Shown: piece after piece, positions 15,388-25,216 of the stretch | How positions within the stretch are numbered: the first letter of the stretch is position 1 | Layout: every line of letters starts with the position of its first letter | Assembly (NCBI RefSeq): GCF_020166435.1 | Contig: NZ_JAINZP010000005.1 | Span: 186,001-250,000, forward strand | Source: Pectobacterium versatile | GTDB taxonomy: Bacteria; Pseudomonadota; Gammaproteobacteria; Enterobacterales; Enterobacteriaceae | DNA: 64,000 bases | Reading direction: 5' to 3' | Program-made: the position numbers and the translations under genes | Notes under the pieces: model-generated | What the model was told of the DNA's origin: nothing | What the model saw: only the letters and a program-made list of their open reading frames with translations | Database searches by the model: none

Positions 15388-17430
15388 ATGACGAATCCAT
15401 TACTGACCTCATTTACCCTGCCCCCGTTCTCCAGTATCAAAACGGAAGATATTGTCCCTGCGGTGAAATCCGCGCTGGATGAATGCCGCGAGACGGTAGA
15501 ACGCGTGGTGGCGCAAGCGGGGCCGTTTACATGGGATAATCTGTGCCAACCGCTGGCTGACAGCGACGATCGTCTTGGCCGCATCTTCTCACCCATCAGC
15601 CACCTGAACGCGGTGAAGAACAGCCCAGAGCTGCGTGCTGTTTATGAAGAATGTCTGCCGCTGCTGTCCGAGCACAGCACTTGGGTCGGCCAACATGCCG
15701 GGCTGTATCAGGCTTACCGCAGCCTGCGTGACGGCGAACAGTACACCGCACTGAGCGTGGCACAGAAGAAATCTGTTGATAACGCGCTGCGCGATTTTGA
15801 GCTGTCCGGTATCGGTCTGTCGCCGGAAAAACAGAAACGCTACGGTGAAATCTCCGCTCGTCTGTCCGAACTCGGTTCGCAATACAGCAACAACGTGCTG
15901 GATGCCACCATGGGCTGGAGCAAGCTGATTACCGACGTCGCCGAGCTGGATGGCATGCCGGAAAGCGCACTGGCAGCGGCCAAAGCGCAGGCAGAAGCGA
16001 AAGAACAAGAGGGCTGGCTGCTGACGCTGGATATCCCAAGTTATCTTCCAGTAATGACTTACTGCACCAATCAGGCGCTGCGCGAAGAGATGTACCGCGC
16101 CTACGGCACGCGCGCATCCGATCAGGGGCCAAACGCGGGCAAATGGGACAACAGTGACGTCATGGAGGAAGAACTGGCACTGCGTCACGAGCTGGCACAG
16201 TTGCTGGGCTTCGATAGCTATGCGCACAAGTCGCTGGCGACCAAAATGGCGGAAAACCCGCAGCAGGTACTCGATTTCCTGACCGATCTGGCGAAACGCG
16301 CCCGTCCACAGGCTGAAGAAGAACTCGCGCAGTTGCGTGCCTTCGCCAAAGAACACTACGGCGTGGATGAGTTGCAAGCCTGGGATATCACCTACTACAG
16401 CGAACAGCAGAAACAGCATCGGTATTCCATCAGCGATGAGCAGCTTCGTCCGTACTTCCCGGAAGAACGCGCGGTGAACGGCCTGTTCGAAGTGGTTAAA
16501 CGTATCTACGGCATCACCGCCAAAGAGCGTAAAGACGTCGATGTCTGGCACCCGGACGTTCGCTTCTTCGATCTGTTCGATGAAAGCGGTGAACTGCGCG
16601 GCAGCTTCTACCTCGATTTATACGCTCGTGAACACAAACGCGGCGGAGCCTGGATGGACGACTGCGCGGGTAAACTGCGTAAAGGCAACGGCGAGCTGCA
16701 AAAACCGGTCGCCTATCTGGTCTGTAACTTCAACCGTCCGGTCAACGGCAAACCCGCGCTGTTCACCCACGACGAAGTCACCACGCTGTTCCACGAATTC
16801 GGTCACGGCCTGCATCACATGTTGACCCAGATCGATACCGCCGGTGTCGCGGGCATCAACGGCGTGCCGTGGGATGCGGTCGAACTGCCAAGCCAGTTCA
16901 TGGAAAACTGGTGCTGGGAACCTGAAGCACTGGCCTTTATCTCCGGCCACCACGAAACCGGTGAACCGCTGCCACAGGAACTGCTGGAGAAGATGCTGGC
17001 GGCGAAGAACTATCAGGCTGCGCTGTTCATTCTGCGCCAACTGGAATTCGGCCTGTTCGATTTCCGCCTGCATGCTGAGTTTGATCCTGCGAAAGGCGCA
17101 CAGATTCTGCCGACGCTGGCTGAAATCAAAGCGCAGGTGGCCGTGGTGCCAAGCCCGAGCTGGGGCCGCTTCCCACATGCATTCAGCCACATCTTCGCAG
17201 GCGGTTATGCCGCAGGCTACTACAGCTATTTGTGGGCCGACGTTCTAGCGGCGGATGCTTACTCCCGCTTCGAGCAAGAAGGTATCTTCAACCGTGAAAC
17301 TGGTCAGTCGTTCCTGGATAACATCCTGACGCGCGGCGGTTCCGAAGAGCCGATGGAGCTGTTCAAACGCTTCCGTGGCCGTGAACCGCAGTTGGATGCC
17401 ATGCTTGCGCATTACGGCATCAAAGGATGA
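15388..17430 (+). CDS. prlC: oligopeptidase A
   Basis: A 680-aa M3 family metallopeptidase, the usual length, close to E. coli PrlC throughout. The zinc site [10 protein letters not shown] stands at about 470, with the downstream glutamate in a conserved [11 protein letters not shown] segment. Cytoplasmic; degrades short peptides including cleaved signal peptides and contributes to late protein turnover. The TGA stop overlaps the ATG of rsmJ by 4 bases, the same arrangement as in E. coli. Confidence 0.97.
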   Translation: MTNPLLTSFTLPPFSSIKTEDIVPAVKSALDECRETVERVVAQAGPFTWDNLCQPLADSDDRLGRIFSPISHLNAVKNSPELRAVYEECLPLLSEHSTWVGQHAGLYQAYRSLRDGEQYTALSVAQKKSVDNALRDFELSGIGLSPEKQKRYGEISARLSELGSQYSNNVLDATMGWSKLITDVAELDGMPESALAAAKAQAEAKEQEGWLLTLDIPSYLPVMTYCTNQALREEMYRAYGTRASDQGPNAGKWDNSDVMEEELALRHELAQLLGFDSYAHKSLATKMAENPQQVLDFLTDLAKRARPQAEEELAQLRAFAKEHYGVDELQAWDITYYSEQQKQHRYSISDEQLRPYFPEERAVNGLFEVVKRIYGITAKERKDVDVWHPDVRFFDLFDESGELRGSFYLDLYAREHKRGGAWMDDCAGKLRKGNGELQKPVAYLVCNFNRPVNGKPALFTHDEVTTLFHEFGHGLHHMLTQIDTAGVAGINGVPWDAVELPSQFMENWCWEPEALAFISGHHETGEPLPQELLEKMLAAKNYQAALFILRQLEFGLFDFRLHAEFDPAKGAQILPTLAEIKAQVAVVPSPSWGRFPHAFSHIFAGGYAAGYYSYLWADVLAADAYSRFEQEGIFNRETGQSFLDNILTRGGSEEPMELFKRFRGREPQLDAMLAHYGIKG

Positions 17431-18173
17431 GCATCTGCTTAATCGCAGAAGAAGGCGCCGATAGTGGCGCCTTATCTTCTCTGGCAGCACGCTGGGGGCT
17501 GGTTTCCGATCCCGATGCGGTCATGGCGCTGGTGCTGACAGCGGAACGTCTGGAACTGCGCAAGCAGGATGAACCTAAGCTCGGCGCTATCTTCGTCGAT
17601 TTCGTTGCTGGGACGATGGCACATCGCCGTCGCTTTGGCGGCGGACGCGGTGAGGCTGTCGCTAAAGCCGTCGGTATCAAAAAAGATTACCTGCCGGATG
17701 TCGTGGATGCGACGGCCGGACTGGGACGCGATGCCTTCGTGCTGGCAGCATTAGGCTGCCACGTACGCATGGTGGAACGCAATCCGGTGGTTGCAGCCCT
17801 GCTGGACGACGGATTGCAACGTGGCTATCAGGATGCAGAGATTGGCCCGTGGCTACGGGAGCGGCTGACGCTGCTGCACGCGTCGAGTATGACCGCACTG
17901 CGCGATATTACGCCGCCACCGGATGTGGTTTATCTCGACCCGATGTTTCCACACAGACAAAAGAGCGCGCTGGTGAAGAAAGAGATGCGGGTATTTCAGT
18001 CGCTGGTGGGTGCGGATGATGACGCCGATGCGCTGCTGGCACCCGCACGCGCACTGGCGAAAAAACGCGTCGTGGTGAAGCGACCAGACTATGCGCCGCC
18101 ACTGGCCAGCGTGCCGGCACAGTCCATGCTGGAAACCAAAAGCCATCGCTTCGACTTCTATCTTCCTGCCTGA
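17427..18173 (+). CDS. rsmJ: 16S rRNA (guanine1516-N2)-methyltransferase RsmJ
   Basis: A 248-aa SAM-dependent methyltransferase. Motif [20 protein letters not shown] lies at about 91-109 and the catalytic/binding motif YLDPMFPHR at about 170-178. Modifies the small ribosomal subunit RNA in the cytoplasm. Translationally coupled to prlC (ATGA). A dead transposase fragment begins 9 bases after its stop. Confidence 0.95.
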   Translation: MSICLIAEEGADSGALSSLAARWGLVSDPDAVMALVLTAERLELRKQDEPKLGAIFVDFVAGTMAHRRRFGGGRGEAVAKAVGIKKDYLPDVVDATAGLGRDAFVLAALGCHVRMVERNPVVAALLDDGLQRGYQDAEIGPWLRERLTLLHASSMTALRDITPPPDVVYLDPMFPHRQKSALVKKEMRVFQSLVGADDDADALLAPARALAKKRVVVKRPDYAPPLASVPAQSMLETKSHRFDFYLPA

Positions 18174-18181
18174 CATGCGAT

Positions 18182-18344
18182 GAAGAAGCACAAGGTGTCC
18201 CTAACAGACGACTCAGTATAGAAAGTGATTGATCTCGCAATCCAATCAGCATCGAAAAGATAGAGTATGCCGATCCAAAACAGGCCGCTGGCGATGAGTC
18301 GTTTTATTATCAAGTTCAGTGACCGCCTGAGCGGCCACCTTTAA
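18182..18344 (+). pseudogene. IS256-family transposase C-terminal remnant
   Basis: The conceptual reading ends with MSRFIIKFSDRLSGHL and a stop, the typical tail of IS256-family transposases, preceded by a TDDSV...DLAIQSASK segment. Two in-frame stops interrupt it. It has no start and no recognisable terminal repeat. It marks the left border of the acquired gene at 18370-19782. Confidence 0.8.
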
Positions 18345-18369
18345 CGGGATGGCAATTACACAGAATTAT

Positions 18370-19782
18370 TTACAGAGTCCGGTATTTGACCGGTGGTGGT
18401 GAAGGAATATCATTCACATCCGTTTTGAGGACAACTGATGATTTTTTCGCCTTCTCTGCCTCAGCAGCTTTCTGTTTCGCTTTCTCCACAACTTCTGCGT
18501 TGATCACAGATGCCACTCTGGCCTCTTCTTTGGCCTCAGACGCTTCCCTTTCAGACGCTGCACGTGCATATGCCGCCTTCTGTTCAGCAAGCTCCTTCTG
18601 CCACGGTTTCAGCTCCTGGGGGGGGATTTTTTTATCCATTATGTTTTCTGCGCCCGCTCCTGCTCGCCTTGCCTGTTCGGCCAAGAGCTCTGCCATTACA
18701 CTATTCATTTTGCGTTTAAAAGTGTCTGTATTATGCGAGGAAGCGGTTCGGTTGGATAATACAGGGGGACAACTCAAGGACCGTGATGGTAATGACGGTG
18801 GCAGTGGTGGCGGTACAGGAATACCATTTGCATCCACTTTGAGGGTAACCAGCAATTTGTTCACCCTCTCTGCCTCAGCAGCTTTCTGTTTCGCTTTCTC
18901 CACAGCATCTGCTTTGATCGCAGATGCCACTCTAGCCTCTTCTTTGGCCTCAGACGCTTCCCTGTCAGACGCTGCACGTGCATATGCCGCCTTCTGTTCA
19001 GCAAGCTCCTTCTGCCACGGTTTCAGCTCCTGGGGGGGCGTTTTTTTATCCATTATGTTTTCTGCGCCCGCTCGCTTTGCCAGTTTGGCAGAGAGCTCGG
19101 CTAATAGACCACCCTGAGAACCTTTAACTTGTACCCCCTTATTTCCGAGCTTATTGGCGTTTATATTATTCGAGGCGGTTGTTTTGTTATCCATTATGTT
19201 TTCTTTGCCCGCACGCTGTGCCAGTTTGGCCGAGATCTCGTCTAATAGACCACCCTGAGAACCTTTAACTTGTACCCCCTTATTTCCAAGTTTATTGGCG
19301 TTTATATTATTCGAGGCGGTGGCTCGGTCGGATAATAACGAGGGTGCACTCAAGGACGGTGGTGGTGGCGGTGGCGGTGGCGGTGATGGAATACCCTTCG
19401 CCTCCATTTTGAAGATAACCGGCGATTTGTTCGCTTTCTCTACCCCAGCAGTTTTCTGTTTCGCTTTATCCACAGACTCTGCGTTGGCCGCAGATTTCAT
19501 TCTGGCCTCAGGCGCTGCATGCTCATATGCCGCCTTCCCCGATTTCATCCCCTGACTGGTTAGTAATTTACTAAATATCCCTCTAACGTATTCTAAAAAC
19601 TTAACCAAGTAACAACTCGATTTTGATCGAGCACCTTGTTGAGAAAAACCAGTAGAACTGTTTTTAACTTGCTCCAGATTTCCCACTAATTTGTTGATAC
19701 ATTTACCCTTATTTGAATCAGGCATTACCTGATGCAGGGTTTGTACAGAAACACTTCTTGTTGAAGTATTTATAGTCGCCAT
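18370..19782 (-). CDS. repetitive polyproline protein with WH2-like helices, candidate secreted effector
   Basis: A 470-aa protein with AGGAACG upstream of ATG 19782. The N-terminus is rich in Ser, Thr and Asn with no signal peptide, as in type III effectors. Then come repeats: coiled-coil units with EKAKQKAAEAE at about 93-125, 282-313 and 420-447, each running into a GIPxPPP proline tract (nine prolines at 134-142), and three WH2-like helices GGLLDEISAKLAQRAG (about 177-192), GGLLAELSAKLAKRAG (224-239) and VMAELLAEQARRAG (362-375). Polyproline plus WH2 is the design of bacterial actin nucleators such as VopF/VopL. No hrp box was found upstream. It is flanked by dead IS256 fragments, indicating transfer. 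Alternative: a TolA-like structural protein. Confidence 0.6.
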   Translation of the reverse strand: MATINTSTRSVSVQTLHQVMPDSNKGKCINKLVGNLEQVKNSSTGFSQQGARSKSSCYLVKFLEYVRGIFSKLLTSQGMKSGKAAYEHAAPEARMKSAANAESVDKAKQKTAGVEKANKSPVIFKMEAKGIPSPPPPPPPPPSLSAPSLLSDRATASNNINANKLGNKGVQVKGSQGGLLDEISAKLAQRAGKENIMDNKTTASNNINANKLGNKGVQVKGSQGGLLAELSAKLAKRAGAENIMDKKTPPQELKPWQKELAEQKAAYARAASDREASEAKEEARVASAIKADAVEKAKQKAAEAERVNKLLVTLKVDANGIPVPPPLPPSLPSRSLSCPPVLSNRTASSHNTDTFKRKMNSVMAELLAEQARRAGAGAENIMDKKIPPQELKPWQKELAEQKAAYARAASEREASEAKEEARVASVINAEVVEKAKQKAAEAEKAKKSSVVLKTDVNDIPSPPPVKYRTL

Positions 19783-20202
19783 TATTACTCGTTCCTAATT
19801 ATAATCATTAAATTTATAGGTATATATCAACCATAATTGTTATTTCGCCAATTTCTTTTAATTATTTTTCCCTAGTATCCAGTTGATATTACAAAAAACA
19901 ATAACCCCTACCAATTACCAGAATCTTTATCTTAAACATTCATTATTAACATTTAAAATAATGTGGAATTGAAGCATATTTACATCGGAATGTATTTAAT
20001 AAAACGCTCTAATCGAGGACGTTCACATTACTAAATAGCTTCATATAATAGTAAGTAGCTGTATAAAAAAAAGGTATCATTTTCAGGTTATCAAGATTAA
20101 CGGCTAAGCCCCATCAGGCCGTCATTTGTAGATGAGATATCTTTGACTCCTTGTGCCACAAGCCTTCGCCAAAGTGGAGCGGTAATATGTAAAGTTATTT
20201 AG
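19783..20202. other. A+T-rich non-coding stretch upstream of the repeat protein
   Basis: About 420 bases, strikingly A+T rich, with no convincing frame on either strand. It should hold the promoter of the leftward repeat-protein gene, but I cannot pick out a reliable -35/-10 pair or a HrpL-type box. Confidence 0.4.
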
Positions 20203-20620
20203 TGTGGCCGCTCTGAAAGGCTTCTCGGATGCGATAAACAGCTTGTATCCATAGACTCACATCCACTTATGTACTCATCCGCATGGTGCGCAAAAGCCTG
20301 AAGTACGCGTAGTGGGGATCTCCAACGGATTAAGCTGTGTGGTTCCCACAGGGGAAGCTGCACTAATGGTGCTGGGCAAGTTTTACGGAGTCTGGGGTGA
20401 AAAATACCTGTAAATCAGAAAAATCTGGCGCGCGTACTGGGAAATCTTCGGCTACCCGCCTGACATCCATAAAGCGCCCTATACGACGAACTCCATCAAA
20501 TCGCTGAATAATGTGCTCAAGCAGGCGATAAATAAACGTAAAGAGTTCCCAACAGATGACTCTGTGTAGAAGGCGATTCATCTGGCAATACTCGTGTGAT
20601 CGTAAAGACGCTGCACAGCC
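20203..20620 (+). pseudogene. IS256-family transposase remnant, frameshifted
   Basis: Reading in shifting frames gives LKGFSDAINSLYP, then HMVRKSLKY-like residues, then YWEIFGYPPDIHKAPYTTNS and SLNNVLKQAINKRKEFPTDD, the recognisable middle-to-late part of an IS256-family transposase. Several stops and at least two frame changes make it dead. It overlaps in content with the fragment at 18182-18344 at the TDDSV segment, so the two derive from separate copies. It ends just before the oxidoreductase stop. Confidence 0.82.
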
Positions 20621-20639
20621 TGCCATTGCCAGGCTTGTA

Positions 20640-22007
20640 TTATCTCTCGCTGCGGGCTTTCCAGCGCTCGCTCGTCAGGTAGCCGTTCACGCCCACATCC
20701 AGGAAAGGGCGTGGCGGCAGGTAGTTCGCCTGTCCGAGCGATTGCATATCACCGATCAGCGGGTTGTCTTCACCCAGCGCCAAATCCGCCAGAATATATC
20801 CGGCAGCGGTTTGCTTCGACAGTCCTGCCCCGTTACAGCCAGCGGACGCGTACACATTGTCGCTTAGCTGCCCCCAAATTGGCGCGCCGTTGCGCGTTAC
20901 GCTAATCAAGCCTGACCAGGTATGCGCCATCTTCACGTCGCTCAGCTGCGGGAACATCCGGGCAAAAATAGCGGCGTGACGACGCGCATGGCGTCCGGTT
21001 TCTACCGCGCTATTGACCAGCTCTGGGGTAAATTTCACATGCTCCCGAATCAGGAAGCGATGGTCGCGCGTATAGCGCAGCGTCGCGCTGGCCAGCGCAT
21101 TGACCGGCGTCAGCCCCCAGTCCGGCATGTCGCCCATGCGTGCTAGCTGTTCCGCATTCAACGGCTCCGTCAGCGTCGCGAAGGTCGCCACGGCAAACAC
21201 CCGGCCATTGAACAGCGGCAGGCCGCGCGCCGCGCCGTTAATCGCCATCATCAGCTTATCTGCCTGAATCTCGCCATACGGTGTTTCCACGCGAATGCGC
21301 GATCCGGTTTCGATATTCAACGCGGGTGAATGGGCGTAAACCGTCACGTTCTTCGGCAAATTCGCCACCAGCCCGACTACCAGCGCCGCTGGATTTAACA
21401 GAATGCAATTGGGCGTATACACGGCGCGATGATAGAAAGACGTGCCTAAGCGGCGAGCAAGTTCGTCTTTTTCCACCACCTGATAGGGTTCACCAAGATC
21501 GTTTAACTCACGGACATAGGTATCGATCAGGCCGTTAAACGTTGAACTCACAGCACAGTGATATTTCCCCGCCACGCTCCAGTCGCACGCAATCGCATGG
21601 CGATCCACCTTCTCCTTCAGATGCGCCACGCCGGACTGCAACAGGCGACGATAAGCCGCCGCTTTTTCCAGCTCGGCCGTCGAGCTACCGATGTTGTGCG
21701 GTAAATCGATGACGAAACCGGAGTTACGCCCGGAGGCATTGTCGCCAATCTCGCCCGCATCCAGCAGGATAATGTGTTTATCTGGGCGCTGTTCAGCCAA
21801 ACGCTGTGCAAAGGCGATCCCCGCATAGCCAGCGCCGATCACCAGCCAGTCCGCCGTTGTTTTTCCACGCTGCTGCGGGTAATTCGGTTTATCGACAAGA
21901 TCTGCCGACCAGCCATTACGATTCTGATCGAAAGGAAGATGTTTGATTTTCACAATGGTGTAAGCCTTGAAGAGAACGGGTTGTACCAGAAGACTAACGG
22001 TACGCAT
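20640..22007 (-). CDS. FAD-dependent oxidoreductase (DAO family)
   Basis: A 455-aa flavoprotein. The Rossmann motif VIGAGYAGIAFAQRL (about 56-70) is followed by the family's ASGRNSGF loop (about 91-98), and near the C-terminus comes a second FAD-contacting GCNGAGLSKQTAAG. This is the D-amino-acid oxidase/DadA/PuuB-like superfamily; the substrate cannot be told. No signal peptide, so cytosolic or membrane-associated. The true start may be the GTG at 21953 (VKIKHLPFDQN), since neither start has a strong ribosome site. It lies in the same orientation as gdhA but downstream of gdhA's terminator. Confidence 0.75.
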   Translation of the reverse strand: MRTVSLLVQPVLFKAYTIVKIKHLPFDQNRNGWSADLVDKPNYPQQRGKTTADWLVIGAGYAGIAFAQRLAEQRPDKHIILLDAGEIGDNASGRNSGFVIDLPHNIGSSTAELEKAAAYRRLLQSGVAHLKEKVDRHAIACDWSVAGKYHCAVSSTFNGLIDTYVRELNDLGEPYQVVEKDELARRLGTSFYHRAVYTPNCILLNPAALVVGLVANLPKNVTVYAHSPALNIETGSRIRVETPYGEIQADKLMMAINGAARGLPLFNGRVFAVATFATLTEPLNAEQLARMGDMPDWGLTPVNALASATLRYTRDHRFLIREHVKFTPELVNSAVETGRHARRHAAIFARMFPQLSDVKMAHTWSGLISVTRNGAPIWGQLSDNVYASAGCNGAGLSKQTAAGYILADLALGEDNPLIGDMQSLGQANYLPPRPFLDVGVNGYLTSERWKARSER

Positions 22008-22084
22008 GCTGATTAAGATAAAGAAAGGCAGGAAGCGGTGTCCAGCAAGAAATGTCGCTAAAACTTAGAGAAATAAGTGAAAAA

Positions 22085-22115
22085 TCAAGGCACCTGCGAA
22101 TACAGGCACCTTGAC
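22085..22115 (-). terminator. terminator downstream of gdhA
   Basis: On the minus strand AAGGTGCCTG and CAGGTGCCTT pair (with two G-U) around TATTCG, followed by GATTTTT. Confidence 0.7.
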
Positions 22116-22141
22116 TGCATTATGTGTTACACAATCACCCG

Positions 22142-23485
22142 TTACACAACGCCCTGCGCCAGCATCGCGTCGGCCACTTTTACAAAGCCCGCCACGTTAG
22201 CGCCGCGCACGTAGTTAGTCTGGCTGTTTTCACCGCCGTACTGCACACAGGCATTATGAATATCCAGCATGATGTGATGCAGACGCGCATCCACCTTTTC
22301 TGCTTTCCAGCCCAAACGAGCCGCGTTCTGCGCCATTTCCAGACCAGATGTTGCCACGCCGCCCGCATTGGCCGCTTTGCCCGGCGCAAACAACACGCCT
22401 GCATCCAGGAACGCGTCGGTCGCAGGGATCGTGGTTGGCATGTTGGCACCTTCTGCCACGGCTTTCACGCCGTTAGCAATCAGCGTCTGCGCCGCAGGCA
22501 GATCCAGCTCATTCTGCGTCGCACACGGCAGCGCGATGTCTACCGGTACTTCCCACGGCGTTTTGCCTGCGAGGTAGGTCAGTTTCGCTTCTCGCGCATA
22601 ATCTTCCACGCGGCCATAGCGTTTGTTTTTAATCTCTTCCAGCAGCGCCAGTTTCTCTGGGGTAAACCCGCTCTCATCCACCACCGTGCCGTTGGAATCC
22701 GATACAGTGACCACGCGGGCACCCAGTTCCATCGCTTTTTCAATCGCGTACTGCGCCACATTACCGGAGCCGGATACCGCGACACGCATGCCTTCAAAGC
22801 CCAGACCGTGGCGTTTCAGCATCGCTTCCGTGAAGTAGATCAGGCCGTAGCCCGTCGCTTCAGGACGGATCAGACTGCCGCCGAACGACAATCCTTTACC
22901 GGTGAAGACGCACGCGGTGTTGTTGGTCAACTTCTTCATCATGCCGGTCATGAAGCCGACTTCACGGCCACCCACGCCGATGTCACCCGCCGGAACGTCC
23001 GTATCCGCACCCAGATGACGATACAGTTCCGTCATCAACGCCTGACAGAAGCGCATGACTTCACCCTGGCTTTTCCCTTTCGGATTAAAGTCCGAACCGC
23101 CTTTGCCACCGCCCATTGGCAGCGTCGTCAGCGCATTTTTGAACGTCTGCTCGAATCCGAGAAATTTCAGAATCGATAGATTAACGGACGGGTGGAAACG
23201 CATGCCGCCTTTATACGGGCCGATCGCGGAGCTGAACTGGACACGCCAGGCGCGGTTCACCTGTACCTGACCTTTGTCGTCCGTCCATGCGACGCGGAAC
23301 TGAATCACGCGTTCCGGTTCTACCAATCGTTCCAGCAGGCTGTAATCCGCATAGTGAGGGTTCTGCTCCAAAAAAGGCCACAGAGTGGAAAGGACTTCAT
23401 TGACGGCCTGTAGAAACTCAGGCTGATGCGGATCGCGTTGTTGAACAGAATCAAGAAAACTTGCCAGAGATACGATTTGTGCCAT
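22142..23485 (-). CDS. gdhA: NADP-specific glutamate dehydrogenase
   Basis: A 447-aa protein, same length and near-identical core to E. coli GdhA. The catalytic region PMGGGKGGSDF, with its lysine, lies at about 123-133, and the dinucleotide site VSGSGNVAQYA at about 238-248. It makes glutamate from 2-oxoglutarate and ammonium with NADPH, the high-ammonium route that complements GlnA/GOGAT; the glnALG operon lies 26 kb away. Cytoplasmic hexamer. Monocistronic, with its own terminator. Confidence 0.97.
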   Translation of the reverse strand: MAQIVSLASFLDSVQQRDPHQPEFLQAVNEVLSTLWPFLEQNPHYADYSLLERLVEPERVIQFRVAWTDDKGQVQVNRAWRVQFSSAIGPYKGGMRFHPSVNLSILKFLGFEQTFKNALTTLPMGGGKGGSDFNPKGKSQGEVMRFCQALMTELYRHLGADTDVPAGDIGVGGREVGFMTGMMKKLTNNTACVFTGKGLSFGGSLIRPEATGYGLIYFTEAMLKRHGLGFEGMRVAVSGSGNVAQYAIEKAMELGARVVTVSDSNGTVVDESGFTPEKLALLEEIKNKRYGRVEDYAREAKLTYLAGKTPWEVPVDIALPCATQNELDLPAAQTLIANGVKAVAEGANMPTTIPATDAFLDAGVLFAPGKAANAGGVATSGLEMAQNAARLGWKAEKVDARLHHIMLDIHNACVQYGGENSQTNYVRGANVAGFVKVADAMLAQGVV

Positions 23486-23712
23486 GAACAGCTCCTGATT
23501 GAACGAATAAGTTCCCGTCTGCTTCTTTATTTTTAGACACGCAGAAGCTTGTGGGATCGGTGAAAATGATGTTGTGTCCTCTGGACTATAACACTGGCGG
23601 TGGATATTTAAGCAAGCGTTTTCTTTTAATATAAACGTTATAATCCAATGGGATAGGAAGGGGTTTTTGGCGGTTTGAGAAGAGAAATTTGCTATAAGTT
23701 TTTGTTATATAA

Positions 23713-23745
23713 CAAAAGGCACAGCTAAGAAGCCGTGCCTTTCGT
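23713..23745 (-). terminator. terminator downstream of uspA
   Basis: A hairpin GGCACGGC / GCTGTGCC on the minus strand with flanking AAA/TTT, followed by TTTTGTT. Confidence 0.7.
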
Positions 23746-23776
23746 CACTGAAAAAAAATGCAAAAAAAGCTAATTT

Positions 23777-24214
23777 TTATTCGTCTTCCTCATCGCGCAG
23801 CGGCACGATGAGCATGTCGACATGTACGGTATTAATCAGCTGGCGAGCAGAAGACATCAGTTTGCTCCAGAAGTCCTGATGGTGCCCACACAGCACAAGA
23901 TCGGCATCGTATTTCTTGATCGCATCAACCAGCACTTGCCCTAAATCGCCGCTGCCGCTCAGCGTTTCGCTGATAGGGTAGCCCGCATTCTGGGACAGCT
24001 CAGTCAACGCGTTCTGGGTTTCTTCAGAGATACGCTGTTGCATGTCACCCAGATTGACGTCGATAAGCCCCGTGTAGAGATCGGAGTAGTTCACATCGAC
24101 GTGGATTAACGAGACTTTCGCATTGTACGGTCTTGCCATTGAAACGGCTTTTTCCACTAACACTTTGCTTTCTGGAGAAAGGTCAACAGCAATAAGGATG
24201 TGTTTGTAAGCCAT
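23777..24214 (-). CDS. uspA: universal stress protein A
   Basis: A 145-aa protein nearly identical to E. coli UspA from the start ([20 protein letters not shown]). UspA lacks the full ATP-binding GxxGxxxx-GS/T motif found in ATP-binding USPs, and the corresponding region here ([20 protein letters not shown]) agrees. Cytoplasmic dimer induced by growth arrest and many stresses, promoting survival. Divergent from uspB as in E. coli; the 557-base gap holds both promoters. Confidence 0.97.
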   Translation of the reverse strand: MAYKHILIAVDLSPESKVLVEKAVSMARPYNAKVSLIHVDVNYSDLYTGLIDVNLGDMQQRISEETQNALTELSQNAGYPISETLSGSGDLGQVLVDAIKKYDADLVLCGHHQDFWSKLMSSARQLINTVHVDMLIVPLRDEEDE

Positions 24215-24771
24215 AATAAGACTCCTTCCGTAAAGACTAATTAAGGGTTAGCAGATATTTCTCCTGCCAATCTGATACTTAACAGCGGATTATAGGATAG
24301 CACTCGTCTGCGCTATCGGACTGTTCAGTCGATCACAACCTGTTTTCAAACCTGTTAATTCTATTGATAAGTGTAGTAGAAACTGCTCCTTTTCACAGTT
24401 AAATCGCGCAGCTTCTCCTTTCGGAAAGGGCATTATCTCGTCGAAAATCGTCCTTCATGCCGATTGCGCCAGCCTCTCTGGCACAAACGAACATTCTTCT
24501 TCTACACTACAAGTAGGGAGCGGTGAGCCTGTCCGCTGCACCCTGGGATGGAAAATGAAAATGGGGCTAGCCGTGATGCCGTTGGCTATCCAAAATGACA
24601 ATAAAATCGTGCGCAAGCGCGTGGCATAACTATTCGTAGAAAGACGTCGCAGAAAAACGTTATAGATAAGCGTCGTGGATAAATAAATAGTAGCGCTTAT
24701 CATCGGTGACAGGTGGGCAATCGGAAGACATGACCATCGTATCTGACGAATAGAACGACCGGGAGGGAAGC
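24215..24771. other. uspA-uspB divergent intergenic region
   Basis: A 557-base gap with the promoters of both stress genes. A minus-strand open frame of 82 codons here (24455-24703) has no ribosome site or family features and is not called. I cannot support a specific promoter or operator. Confidence 0.35.
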
Positions 24772-25107
24772 ATGATTAGTACATTTGCGCTTTTCTGGGC
24801 TTTATGTATCGTCTGCATCATTAATATGGCGAGGTACTACTCTTCATTACGCGTGTTACTGCTGATTTTGCGTGACTGTGACCCACTGCTTTACCAATAC
24901 GTTGATGGGGGTGGCTTCTTTACATCGCACGGCCAGCCAAGTAAACAAATCCGGCTGGTACGCTATATCTACGCGCAACGCTATCTTGATCATCACGACC
25001 CTGGGTTTATTCGCCGTTGCGAGCGAGTGCGGGGACAGTTTCTGCTTACGACAGCCCTGTGTGGCCTTATCGTCATCAGTCTGTTTGCAATGACAATATG
25101 GTATTAA
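24772..25107 (+). CDS. uspB: universal stress protein B, membrane protein
   Basis: A 111-aa protein with two predicted transmembrane helices, at about 1-22 ([18 protein letters not shown]) and 88-109, flanking a basic cytosolic or periplasmic loop containing [20 protein letters not shown]. It matches E. coli UspB in length and sequence. UspB is a sigma-S-dependent inner-membrane protein needed for ethanol tolerance in stationary phase. A GGGAGG ribosome site precedes the ATG. A strong terminator lies about 75 bases after the stop. Confidence 0.95.
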   Translation: MISTFALFWALCIVCIINMARYYSSLRVLLLILRDCDPLLYQYVDGGGFFTSHGQPSKQIRLVRYIYAQRYLDHHDPGFIRRCERVRGQFLLTTALCGLIVISLFAMTIWY

Positions 25108-25180
25108 ACGCGGGTACTTACACAATTCTCTGGTATCAACACCATCATTGGTATGACAACCATGAACGTCGATAAAAAGT

Positions 25181-25213
25181 AAAAAGGCGATTCCCCACAG
25201 AATCGCCTTTTTT
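25181..25213 (+). terminator. strong bidirectional terminator between uspB and pitA
   Basis: AAAAAGGCGATTC / GAATCGCCTTTTTT with loop CCCACA; T runs on both strands suit the convergent uspB and pitA. Confidence 0.9.
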
Positions 25214-25216
25214 ATG

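Noticed and set aside
15589..16551. A 320-codon frame antisense to prlC
   Set aside because: It is a shadow of the strongly biased prlC codons; no ribosome site and no family features.
19783..20202. HrpL-type promoter upstream of the repeat protein
   Set aside because: The only GGAAC is the ribosome site next to the start; no GGAACC with a correctly spaced CCAC is present.
22124..23179. A 351-codon frame antisense to gdhA
   Set aside because: Pure shadow frame of a conserved gene, rich in His/Arg/Phe as expected from reversed codons.
24455..24703. An 82-codon minus-strand frame between uspA and uspB
   Set aside because: No ribosome site or recognisable features; the region is a promoter-bearing gap.
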